From Ilex aquifolium (taxonomy: Eukaryota; Streptophyta; Magnoliopsida; Aquifoliales; Aquifoliaceae): 64,000 bases of DNA. Shown piece after piece: positions 11,357-20,932 of this stretch. The notes beneath the pieces were generated by a model. It saw only the letters and a list, made by a program, of their open reading frames with translations. It was not told the DNA's origin and made no database searches. The position numbers and the translations under genes were made by a program. The DNA lies in NCBI GenBank assembly GCA_951799425.1, contig OX637392.1:52962093-53026092 (forward strand), given 5' to 3'. Position 1 is the first letter of the stretch; each line of letters opens with the position of its first letter.

Positions 11357-11563
11357 CTCGGCATGAGCCCAGGCGAAAACGTCGGCATTTCAGCACAAGA
11401 AAGAACTCATCTCAGCTTTCTCGGCATTATCCAATGAAGAACCTATCAAGAAGTACCTCCCTTCATCATCGGGATTCAAAAGGACCTTGATCAGCGGCTC
11501 GGTGGAACGGCCGGCTGGCTCCACTGCGGGCTCATCTATCCCCAGCTGACCAAACTATGATTG

Positions 11564-13792
11564 CTATTTGGCCACCACCTCCTCGGGATCACGGTCCCCA
11601 AGCCGGGTACCGAGTCTTGTCTTCATTGCGGCATAGAAATAGTTTTTGGCCGCCAACTGGTCACCTCGGATCTCCATGATGCCGCACGGGGTGGGGAACT
11701 TCATTTTCTGATGATAGCTGGAGTGGACCGCTCTCATGGCATGTAGCCACGTCCTTCCCATTATGGCATTATATGGGGAATCGGAGTCTATCACCAAAAA
11801 CTCCACCGGGATCGCGACGATTGTTGTCTGAACCACCAAAGTGTTCTTGCCGAGTGGTAGAGCACTCGAACCGTTAAAACCGACGAGTGAGGTCTGGACA
11901 GGCTTCAAGTCCCTGCGGGTCAGGCCCAACTTCTGGAAGAGGTCGTCGTACATTACCTCAGACGAGCTCCCAGAATCCACCAGTATCCTCCTCACATCAA
12001 ATTTGTCAATCCGCAAAGTGATCACAAGGGCATCATCATGCGGCAGAGCCACTCCCCCTAAGTCAGCGTCGGAGAAGCTGATGACCTCGTGATCCTGCCG
12101 GGGCCTCTTGGAGGATTGTCCTGCCCACTCACTCTCCTCAACCTTTAATGCTTGCGAAACCCTCTTGCATTCAGCCCGAAGGACATTATACGTCGGCCTC
12201 TCAACTGTGCAGGCATGTATAACGTTAATTATAGGAACAACCTCTCGGGGCGACTCCGCCCTCTCCTCAACCGCCCTTCGGCGCGGCCTCTGGTCAATGA
12301 ATTCTCCAAGGTGCCCATCCCGGACCAACTGCTCAAGGAAGGACTTGTACGCCTTGCAGTCTTTAGTCATGTGGCCAAAATCTCTATGATAGGAACACCT
12401 GGCTGTTGAGTCTCTCGTGGCCGGATCGCCTAACATCTTTGGGGGCCACCTGAAATAAGGTTGATACCTTATCTTTCTCAGCATCCTGTAAATAGGTTCC
12501 TTGAAAACCGTGTTAACCCCTTGGAAGGATAGGCGGTTCGATGGCGAAGTGGGTGCACTCCTACGAGATGACTATTCTCTCTCCCTCTTCCTCGGCACTG
12601 CGGCTCTGTTCTCGGGAGCAGTGGTCTCTTCCTCAACTCGTACATACTTGTCTATGCGCACCATTAGGTCCTTCATGTCCCCAGGAACCTTCTTAGTAAG
12701 AGATCGGTAGAGGCCGGTGTCCCAGGACAATCCCAGCCGAAAAGACGCAGCAGCCATCGCTTCCGAGCATGCGTCTACCTCATTAACCTCCTCCCAGTAC
12801 TGTATTACATACTGTCAGAGGGATTCCCCGTTCTTCCGCCTAAGCGTCAGCAAGGCGCCAATGTCTTTCGACCTTTTAGTGCTGGTGATGAACCGCGCCT
12901 TGAAGAGCTCGGCCATTTGCTTCCAAGACTCGATGCTCTCCGGGGCCAAACTCTCATACCACTTCATAGCGGTATCCCCCAGGCTCATGGGGAAAACTCG
13001 GCACAACACCCTCTGGTCAGTGTCGTAGATTGACATTAGTTGCTTGTAATGCCGAAGGTGACTCTTAGGATCGGTTCTCCCATCATATGCCTTGAATCGG
13101 GGGACGACGAACTTCTTCGGCATTTCAGTTTCCCTAATAGACCGCACAAAAGGAGAAGATATATGCTCGTCATCTCCCTTGGGATGCGGTTCTCGGCGCC
13201 TGTTGCCAATGTGCTCTCTGGGGTATCTAGCCTCCCTTGGCCCCCTTGCGGTAGACTCCGCCTGAGATCTCGTAGATATGGTATCCCGAGGAATCCCACG
13301 GCGGAGGTCCCACCACGAAAGGCTTGTCCCATGTCGATCTCCTCCGGACCCTTCAACGGGCGCATGTTTTCGACAATTTCATGGATTTTGTCTATCGGTT
13401 GAGCGTTCGCGCCGAGTCCTCTTGGGGGTCTCAGGTCTCGCCCTCCTGGACTCTCCTCGGCTAAGGCTCCGACCCTCTGGTTCTCGGGCACGCCAGCTGG
13501 CATTTGCTGACTGCTCGAATTCTCTCAGCCTATGCCGCACCTTGGCATTGTCTCTTTCAAGTTCTCTGATGCGTTCCTCCATACGTTCCTCCACCATCTC
13601 CACGATGTCACGGGCTGAGGGGCCTTGCCCCCCTGGTCCTTGATCCACAAGGAATGTCTGTTGTGAAGAACGCCCCACCCCAGCTGACTGTCTCGCTGGG
13701 TTTAATTCTGTAACCACCGGGAGGCGGGTAGCCTCCATGTTTCTCATGTGTAAACTCCCTACCCCCTCACCTTGGGATCGTATGTTCACCAT
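11564..13792 (-). pseudogene. Element A gag and protease region
   Basis: On the - strand, 13792 to about 13379 is the charged gag N-terminus with a helical stretch (EMVEERMEERIRELERDNAK). 13147-12815 carries the retrotransposon gag core (FKAYDGRTDPKSHLRHYKQL, then MKWYESLAPESIESW). 12484-11564 contains a zinc-binding cluster (CSYHRDFGHMTKDC) and then the aspartic protease, with active-site LVDSGSS and the flap-like region ending IMGRTWLHAM. The order gag to protease to RT matches Gypsy. It is broken in several places and treated as a fossil. Confidence 0.88.
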
Positions 13793-13822
13793 GATGCAAC
13801 CGCTACAAAGGAAAGGTCGTAT

Positions 13823-13841
13823 GTTCCCACAGACGGCGCCA
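13823..13841 (-). other. Primer-binding site of element A
   Basis: The minus strand reads TGGCGCCGTCTGTGGGAAC immediately inside the 5' LTR. It begins with TGG, as required for pairing with a tRNA CCA end, and TGGCGCC primer sites are common in Tat/Athila elements. I do not name the tRNA. Confidence 0.75.
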
Positions 13842-13843
13842 AA

Positions 13844-14465
13844 TTACACGGGATAATTCCTGCAATCAGTTTGAGATAGCGATTGAACTGCTGATGAACC
13901 CTGAAACAACCACAAGGTCAGGAAAAAGGGAGCCAGGCGCACGCCCGGCTTATCCCCTCCGAAGCTTAAGTCAGTAAGAGAGGGAGGATGAAGCTCAATT
14001 CAGTGTGTTCTTAATCGAGTTTGCGTACCTTTGTTCATTTTTCTGAAGGGTATTTATACCTGGACTTGAAATGATTGCTCTGACACAGAGGTCATCTCAG
14101 CATTCAATGTCCTTCTCAATTACCCATGCGCCATGAGTGATTCCTACTTGGATTCCCGTGTCATCAATGCTCGGGGGATGGAAGTAGCCCTCGGGGCCAC
14201 GCCGAGAACCTCCAACTATCTCCGAGTACTCGAGTGCCTATAAACGGCGTCTGACACCTACTCCCGAGTAGTCGGCGTCTAGGGGCAAACGCCCCTATAT
14301 CTGCACTCGGCGTCACAGTCATTAATGCATCAACTCATGACTGTCAGTTTGGGTCTTCGAGGGTGCAGAGGCTCATTGAATGCTATGTCTAAGTCACTCA
14401 CGTCTCCATAAATGCTGGGTCACATCGTATTAATTGCTGGTGTCAGAAGTTTATACTCGGCTCCA
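13844..14465 (-). repeat. Element A 5' LTR, inner part
   Basis: Runs from the primer site to the insertion point of element B and continues at 28196-28353 beyond it; the full LTR is about 780 bp. 14337-14465 is shared with the 3' LTR at 4300-4428. The minus strand carries a TATA box (TATAAATACC, complement of about 14047-14056), so this part includes the element promoter. The inner border is approximate because it does not end in the usual CA. Confidence 0.8.
14461..14465. repeat. Target-site duplication of element B (left copy)
   Basis: CTCCA at 14461-14465 and again at 28191-28195. The single CTCCA at 4424-4428 in the undisturbed LTR shows that this is a true 5-bp duplication. Confidence 0.97.
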
Positions 14466-16281
14466 TGACTTGATCCGAAATGTGTACACCCAAGTGCAGG
14501 CGGTCAAGTTGTAGTAATAATCTGGTTTGAGTCCAGAGTCGAATCCTCAGGGAACTATGGTTGGTGTTCTTTGAAGTAAATAGTGAGAAAGACTTGTAAC
14601 TGGAAATATTATGATTTTGAAGTTGTGGGAAGTTTTGGATAGAATGTAAAATTATTTCCAATGGGTATTTTTCTAGACAAAATATAAGATGATGATTAAA
14701 TGTAACAAACACTCTTTGGTTCGGGAATCAGAATATGTAGTTGATTATCCGGTGCATTATGTTTATGCTTTATAACTCAATTAACTCCCGTGTCAACGGC
14801 AAATTAATCGGAAGATAGGAATGAAGTGCAATAATGGTGGACATTGAAAGTTTGTCATGAAGAGTTAGTTAGGGTACTTGCCTTGAATCAATGGATCTTT
14901 CCATGTAGGAGTCATCCATTTATCATAGAAAGATCCGTTGATTATACAAAGTACCTTTACTTTGCTAGGTGCATTCAATCACCCAAAAATCAAGTGGAGT
15001 ATAGAACATTTAAGCATAAAGGTGATACACAAACATAATGTCCGGATTAATCTTTTACATATCTATCATCCCTTCCCAAAGAGTGAATGAGGACTACTCA
15101 CCCTTCATAGCTATGGTAAAGCTAGAATGATGAATGGTACTCATCCCCAAAAGGTGTTACAAAGTAAAATGCTCAAGCACTAAAAGTGAAATGCTTTAAA
15201 GTAAAATAGCTAAACAAGGAGCCGATCTTCGACAAAGAATGAGTGAATCACGTTCCACCCTTCACGGCTTTGGTAAAGCTCTAGAAAAGTGGAAGAGTTT
15301 CACTCCTCTAAGGGGAAGAAGGAAGCTCCAACAATGGAAGTAAAAGAAAACAATACTTAAATTAAAAGAAAGCAATAAATACTTGGTGTTTAATCCACAA
15401 CCAAGAGATGATAATACATAAAAGAAAACAACAACTTCTTGGTGTTTAATCCACAACCAAGATATAATAAAAACATAAAAGAAAACAATAACTTCTTGGT
15501 GTTTAATTCACAACCAAGATCTAATAAAAAGAAAACAACAACTTCTTGGTGTTTAATTCACAACCAAGATCTAATAAAAAGAAAACAATAACTTCTTGGT
15601 GTTTAATTCACAACCAAGATCTAATAAAAAGAAAACAATAACTCAAGAAAATAAATAAAGCAATAATACTTGAAAGATGATTCAAGAAAAAGATTCAAGA
15701 CCTTTGGAGTGTTTTCCACTAGGAAGAAATGTTCTTTACAAGAAAAATGAAACAAGAGAAGGATGCCCATTACAAGCCCCCAAGGGGGGTATTTATAGGC
15801 ATCCAAATTACAAATATCCTAAAAGATATTTATCCTAAAATATATTTAATTACAAATATCCTAAAAGATATTTATCCTAAAAGATATTTAATTACAAATA
15901 TCCTAAAAGATATTTATCCTAAAAGATATTTAATTACAAATATCCTAAAATATATTTAAATATCCTAAAAGATATTTAAATACAAATATCCTAAAAGATA
16001 TTTATTTACAAATATCAAGAAGATCTTGATTTACACTTTGATCTCCCTTTGTTTTGAGCTTTAATAATTTACACCCTATGCTTTGATAAGTTGCTCTCCA
16101 TGCTTTGATAATTGGCTCCCGTCGTTTTGACGCATAAAAACCTGAAAAGAACAACATTCAATGCATTATCCTTAATTCACACATTAACCCTAATTAGATT
16201 TATTTTGACTATTTTAACTTTATTTAATTACACAATTGACCTTTTAATTTAATTACATTTTGCATTAATTAGGGTTAATCA
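14466..16281 (-). repeat. Element B 3' LTR (1816 bp)
   Basis: Near-identical to 26375-28190. It contains tandem units of about 50-75 bp around 15395-15640 (TTCTTGGTGTTTAATTCACA repeated) and a second array of ATCCTAAAAGATATTTA words at 15810-16010. A TATA box lies on the minus strand (TATAAATA, complement of 15790-15797), with both arrays close to it. The promoter copy in this LTR faces out into element A and the FRS remnant. Confidence 0.97.
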
Positions 16282-16298
16282 CACCCCCCAACCTAAAC
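16282..16298 (-). other. Polypurine tract of element B
   Basis: The minus strand reads GTTTAGGTTGGGGGGTG directly before the 3' LTR, the expected primer for plus-strand synthesis. A similar tract occurs internally at about 20513-20529. Confidence 0.85.
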
Positions 16299-17736
16299 AT
16301 TACTAGTCCCTAGTAATAAATAACAGCATAACAAAATCACTTTCGTAGATAACACGATTGCATTTAGCATATGCAATAAGCCGTTAAACCCCTAGGTGAT
16401 TCCTAGTGGACGAGTTTTGTCTCGTGAAGGTTTTCAGTGAAGCTACCTACAAACTCCATTTGAAAAAATGTGTATATGCATTAGCACCATGATAGCTGAG
16501 ACGCCGAAATTTTTTTTTTTTTTTTTAAGATTCAAAATAAAACACTTCTCTGTCATTGGTACGTAATATATGCAAAAATAAACACTTGTTATATTGGTAT
16601 TTGAAATTCCCTATGTAGTAAGAATGATCATTCTAGCAACAAGAATTGTTATATAACAAACACTCCATTTTACTACCTTCCATGGATAGCTTCGATTTCA
16701 CAAACCTCTCGTAGAATGCTCTCAGCAAAAGTTCACTCTGATTATAGTGACTTGTCTCTCAAGGGGCATGTGATCAGAAGGTGGCCAATCGAAAAATCAC
16801 ATGCACAATTTAGGAAGGGAGTGAAGTTTAAGGAAACAAACTAATCATGTTTGGCATAATCTCATGAAAGAATATTGATGTAATTTAAAGAAATACTATT
16901 TACCATACCCCAATTTTGATTAACAACACACACATGTAACAGACTTGAGATCAATTAGGGCTTTTCATAGGTTGTAGCGTGGCCAGAGGTCAGTGGCTAA
17001 TGAAATGACGTCAGAGGTTTTCAAAAGCTATCTTTTCATTATGTAATGTAGCACACTTCTTTCTAGCTTTTCGACATTTTGCCCAGAAATGATTTCTTTT
17101 TTTTTTTTTTTTTCATTTGTTCCCATTGATTCTCCTTATCATCGAAAAGTAATCTCCACAGTTTTCCCATTTCTTTGCATTTCTGTGTCATATTGATTAA
17201 TAAGAGTGTGCAAGAAAATTAGATAGCAATGGTGTGTCCAGTATGTTTTCTTGTGGCTTGGTAAATATTTGGGTTTATCAAAGAAGAAATCATACATTGA
17301 GGGCTCAAACATGGCTGACTAGGGAAATAATTTTGCAGAAAAAATGGCTAAGGCTCAATATCAAATCAAAGATGGTCTAAAATCCTTTCTCAAGTATGTG
17401 AACATGTATGTGTCGTATGAACAGATTTCTTGGGGATATGTCAACAGATTACCTTAGTTGCGTCAATCAAAGCAAATTTAATGAGATTATTCAAAAATAG
17501 AGAATGAAAGACCTTACTTGAATAAATGTTAATTATCTCTCAAAAGTATGGTAAGGCTCAAAACTTACCATGGTATTCTTTATCATCTCTACTGGTAATG
17601 TCAGGTTTTTCATGGAATGTCGGTTATATACCGATTCTATTTTTGAGTCTGGTCATTCTGTACCTTAAGAATAACAAATAGCAATATACATTTGACATTT
17701 AAGCATAGAGAAAATACCATTTTTCAAAGAAGTGAG

Positions 17737-17768
<32 letters not shown>

Positions 17769-17796
17769 TAATAATAATAAAATTCAAAATTATAAA
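16299..17796 (-). other. Element B 3' untranslated region with poly(T)/poly(A) tracts
   Basis: No open frame of note. Long T runs lie near 16509-16526, 17098-17114 and 17739-17754, the last followed by A-rich (AAT)n. The sequence is otherwise AT-rich and of unknown role; long 3' non-coding regions are usual for Athila elements. Confidence 0.55.
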
Positions 17797-18060
17797 CATA
17801 CTCATTTATCTATGAAAATTGAAAGAAGACTAGATGCACCAATTAAACTTGAAAAACTATGACGTCTCAGGATAAGTCCCTACCCACACTACAGGTTGGC
17901 ATTTTAGGACATTCCTTACTCAGCCCACATACTCATTTATCTATGAAAATTGAAAGAAGATAAAATGCACAAATTGAACTTGGAAATTTATGGCGTCTCA
18001 GGATCAAATCCCTACCTACACTGTTAGTTGGTAGTTCGGGACGTTCCTTACTCGGCCCAT
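17797..18060 (-). repeat. Two ~131-bp tandem units carrying degenerate GLSKD motif copies
   Basis: Units 17797-17927 and 17928-18060 share CATACTCATTTATCTATGAA and similar sequence to their ends. Each ends in CCTTACTC(A/G)GCCCA, the same word that encodes the GLSKDYPDTP segment of the two zinc-finger ORFs upstream. They look like residual fragments of the same coding module. Confidence 0.75.
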
Positions 18061-18173
18061 ATTTTTATTTCAACAACCAGACTTTGTACAAAAATATTTT
18101 ACAAAAGAGTTCAGACCCTTAACCTTCATTCCAAAACATATTTTTCCACAGCTTTGTCTTTAATAGTCAAAAT

Positions 18174-18578
18174 CTAATCCGAGTCATTGCTTGGATCTAT
18201 GTCATTATCAGTGACCCTTCCAACTTCTTGTCGCACATAACTTGTAAGTCCTGGACTGGCATAAGATGGCGTGTCAGGATAATCCTTACTCAGCCCATAC
18301 ACTATCCAGTTTAATCGATCGGTTGCACGACCCGAAATTGGTTCAGAACACTGATTATGTTTTTTCATATGAAATATCCTGCCACAATGGTAACAAGCAC
18401 CCAGTCGTTTGGAACGACGATGTTTAGCAAAATTGCTTCTGCCACACAATGGTTGTTGTTGTTTCTCTCGGATCTCAATTTTTCTCACATCCCTTGCTTT
18501 TCTCATTATCACAGCATGCACATCAGATGGGAAAATGCGTAGAACTCCTAGACTAAACCAAAAAAGTTTAGGATCCAT
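18174..18578 (-). CDS. Basic zinc-finger accessory ORF 2 of element B (Carla_C4-like)
   Basis: A 134-residue frame starting MDPKLFWFSL; an upstream ATG at 18599 would add seven residues, but the shared start with the sister ORF favours 18578. Features: residues 19-32 SDVHAVIMRKARDV, a Gly-Arg-Ser plus basic patch at 46-60, a zinc-finger-like C62-x2-C65-x4-H70-x6-C77, then ISGRATDRLNWI and GLSKDYPDTP at 95-104, and an acidic tail. It is about two thirds identical to the ORF at 19902-20312. The layout matches the carlavirus cysteine-rich nucleic-acid-binding protein (GRS-x-YARRRRA, C-x2-C, distal C, then I-x2-G and a Pro). In those viruses the protein binds RNA and can counter silencing. Function here is inferred only. 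Confidence 0.72.
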   Translation of the reverse strand: MDPKLFWFSLGVLRIFPSDVHAVIMRKARDVRKIEIREKQQQPLCGRSNFAKHRRSKRLGACYHCGRIFHMKKHNQCSEPISGRATDRLNWIVYGLSKDYPDTPSYASPGLTSYVRQEVGRVTDNDIDPSNDSD

Positions 18579-19440
18579 GTTTGCTAAGCCCAAAGACATT
18601 CTATCTGGTTCTTTAACGTCTGCCAGTCACAAAGACAGTTGAAGCTGCATCCGATGTGATCATGAAATACAGGTACAAATACTAAAAAAACGCGATCCAA
18701 AAAAAATAAATTTTTTTTTTTTTTTTTTTTTTTTCAGATCTAAAACTAAAATTACAAATACGAAACTAGAGAAAGTATACCAAAATACAAGCGGAAGGAA
18801 GAAGATTTAGGATGAAACAAACAAATTAACGAAGAAGGAATAAACCCAGAATACATAGGATTGAGGAGGATTATTTGGCAAATTATCAGATCTTACTGTA
18901 ACAGCAATTACAACATAGTCATTGGAGGGCATAGCAAATTCACAAGGAATCTTATAAAGACAAATAGCCATGAGAATCACAAGCTGTAGATATCAAATTT
19001 CAAATATATATATAAATGAAATTACAAACAAGCAATACTTACAACACTAGCACTAGTGGGCTAGTGGAGATAAGGTTGTAAGGTACAGATCTGTTCATCT
19101 GCCGAAACCTACAAACAACATACAACAATTACTCAACTCAAGGAATATCTGGGTTTCTCTGGAAACTCCTCATCCTAAGTGTGAGAACACAAAGAGCACC
19201 CAGGTACACATACAAACATATAAGACAAATTATTAAACAAAAGACTGGATCGTCGGCGTATATGGTCATGGATTTACAGGGTGTGAGTTGTTTTTACAGA
19301 GAACAGAAAGAACGACGACGAAGAAGAAGAGAAGAAAAAGAAAGAGAAGAAGAGAAGGGAAAGAGAAAAGGGGGGAACCAACACCGGTGATGGTGGAAGA
19401 AAAAGAAAAAGGTGGAAGGCCTAATAAAGGCATTCCTCAG

Positions 19441-19478
<38 letters not shown>

Positions 19479-19901
19479 AGAAAGTGTCGGCAGGAGCTGG
19501 CAGGCAGAAGAAAAGAAAAAAAGAAGAAGAAGAAAGGCAGTGGGAGGCCCCCCCCTTTTTTTTTCTAACTTTACTTTCGGCAGTGTCGGCAGGCGCAATA
19601 ATAGCAGCAGGCGCAATAATGGTGCATAGTAATAAAAATGAGTAGGGTAAGAGAACACCTCGTACTTGAGCTTTGACCCATGCACCGATATCTGAAACTA
19701 GGAACAACAAAATTATACAACAAAAGAAAGTGACATGCATTAAAAATAACATTAATAAATAAAAGTAACTATACACTATTGTAGAAGGATTTTAGCAAAA
19801 ACGTTCAAACGTGTTGTAACGTTCGAACGTCGAATCAAAAATTTTTACAGACTCGGACCTTCAGCTTTCATTCCCAACCTCAGTACACTTTTCCACAGAG
19901 G
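18579..19901 (-). other. Element B spacer between the two zinc-finger ORFs
   Basis: The stretch holds T runs at 18711-18734 and 19442-19472. A purine-rich block (GAAGAAGAGAAG words) lies at 19310-19380, followed by GGCCTAATAAAGGCA. A possible 3' splice-like site on the minus strand (GTGACTGGCAG) lies at 18628-18638, just upstream of ORF 2. A 54-codon minus frame at 18807-18971 has no recognisable domain. The purine block and the GGCCTnATAAAGGCA word recur at 20820-20945, so this spacer is part of a duplicated module. Confidence 0.5.
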
Positions 19902-20312
19902 TCAATCTGATTCCCCCTCCGTATCTGTGTAAAATGGACAACCAGTAACTCTCCCAACTTCCTCTCTCACAAATCGGTTAAGCACAGTACCGGAATAGCA
20001 TGGCGTATCAGGGTAATCCTTACTCAGCCCATGTTTTATCCAGTTTAATCGATCAGTTGCGCGACCGGAAATTGGTTCAGAACATTTGTTGTATCTTTTC
20101 TCATGAAAGTATCTGCCACACTGTTTACAGGCACCAAGTCGTGTAGCACGACGACGTTTAGAATAACTGCTTCGGCCACAGAGGGGTTTCGCTTGTTTTT
20201 CTTTGATTTCAGCCTTCCTTACTAATCTTGCTTTTCTCATGATCATGGTATGTACATCAGATGGAAAAGTACGTAGGACTCCTAGACTAAACCAAAAAAG
20301 ATTTACATCCAT
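19902..20312 (-). CDS. Basic zinc-finger accessory ORF 1 of element B (Carla_C4-like)
   Basis: A complete 136-residue frame, MDVNLFWFSLGVLRTFPSDV at the start, lying after integrase in the position where Athila elements normally carry an envelope-like gene. Residues 46-60 read GRSSYSKRRRATRLG. A finger C62-x2-C65-x4-H70-x6-C77 follows, then ISGRATDRLNWIKHGLSKDY to residue 100. The carlavirus nucleic-acid-binding protein family has the same order: GRS-x-Y, an RRRA block, C-x2-C, a distal Cys, a Gly-Ile-Ser-like segment, an Ile-x2-Gly, then Pro. It lacks a zinc-knuckle spacing of the gag type (C-x2-C-x4-H-x4-C), so it is not simply a gag duplicate. No signal peptide or membrane segment is seen. 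Host-protein origin remains possible. Confidence 0.75.
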   Translation of the reverse strand: MDVNLFWFSLGVLRTFPSDVHTMIMRKARLVRKAEIKEKQAKPLCGRSSYSKRRRATRLGACKQCGRYFHEKRYNKCSEPISGRATDRLNWIKHGLSKDYPDTPCYSGTVLNRFVREEVGRVTGCPFYTDTEGESD

Positions 20313-20640
20313 GATTGCTAAGTTTGAAGACTCACTATCTGGTTCTTTTACGTCTTCCAGTTACAAAGACGATCAAAACTGACCCACAGATATTATCATT
20401 AATACAAGGTACATAATCTGAACAGATACAACAATAAAAACAAAAAAAAAAAAATTTACAGAAAATTTTACGGGTTCATCCTACGCAGATCAACTACTGT
20501 AAACTGTAGATCTCACCCCCCAACCTAGACTGAACATTGTCCCCAATGTTTCGAGTTTTTCGGTTTGTAGAGCTTGAATACGCAGTTAACTGTGGAGATC
20601 TGTTCAATCGCCGATGACCTATACCAAAAAAAAACAGAGA
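20313..20640 (-). other. Element B leader of ORF 1 with internal polypurine-like tract
   Basis: Contains a splice-acceptor-like sequence (minus strand, near 20355-20375) matching that before ORF 2, and a minus-strand tract GTCTAGGTTGGGGGGTG at about 20513-20529, nearly the same as the true polypurine tract at 16282. No coding sequence is seen. Confidence 0.5.
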
Positions 20641-20787
20641 TTAAGCATCTTTGGGGTGGTCTGGGTTTTCATTGGGACAAAAACCCTTGATCATCAGTGC
20701 GGCCCGAAGAAGAACAGCCATAAGTAAATAATACAAACAAATGTAGATCATGAGAAGGAGGATAGGGTCATCGAAAAATGCAGACAT
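20641..20787 (-). CDS. Small single-span membrane ORF of element B
   Basis: 48 residues starting MSAFFDDPILLLMIYICLYY, with one long hydrophobic segment (residues about 8-30) and a hydrophilic tail ending HPKDA. It follows integrase by roughly 150 bp. A longer frame through the poly-purine block exists (to 21078) but its low-complexity Phe stretch is unlikely to be protein. The ORF could be a relic of an envelope-like gene or chance. Confidence 0.35.
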   Translation of the reverse strand: MSAFFDDPILLLMIYICLYYLLMAVLLRAALMIKGFCPNENPDHPKDA

Positions 20788-20932
20788 GGTACTGTTATGG
20801 GTTGGATTGTGGTTCAGAAGACCAGATGCAGTGGAGAAGAAGAAGAAAAGAGAAGAAAAAGAAGAATAAAAAGAAAAGAAAAGAGTAAAGGCGGTGGGGA
20901 AAAGAAAAAAGAAAAAAAAAACGATGGGGGCC

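Noticed and set aside
19181-19776. Lys/Arg/Glu-rich and Phe/Leu-rich small ORFs
   Set aside because: They come from the purine-rich block and the poly(T) run on both strands of element B.
18174-20312. Zinc-finger ORFs as duplicated gag zinc knuckles
   Set aside because: Gag of the same element has C-x2-C-x4-H-x4-C in a different context. The accessory ORFs have C-x2-C-x4-H-x6-C with a GRS basic patch and share no other gag sequence.
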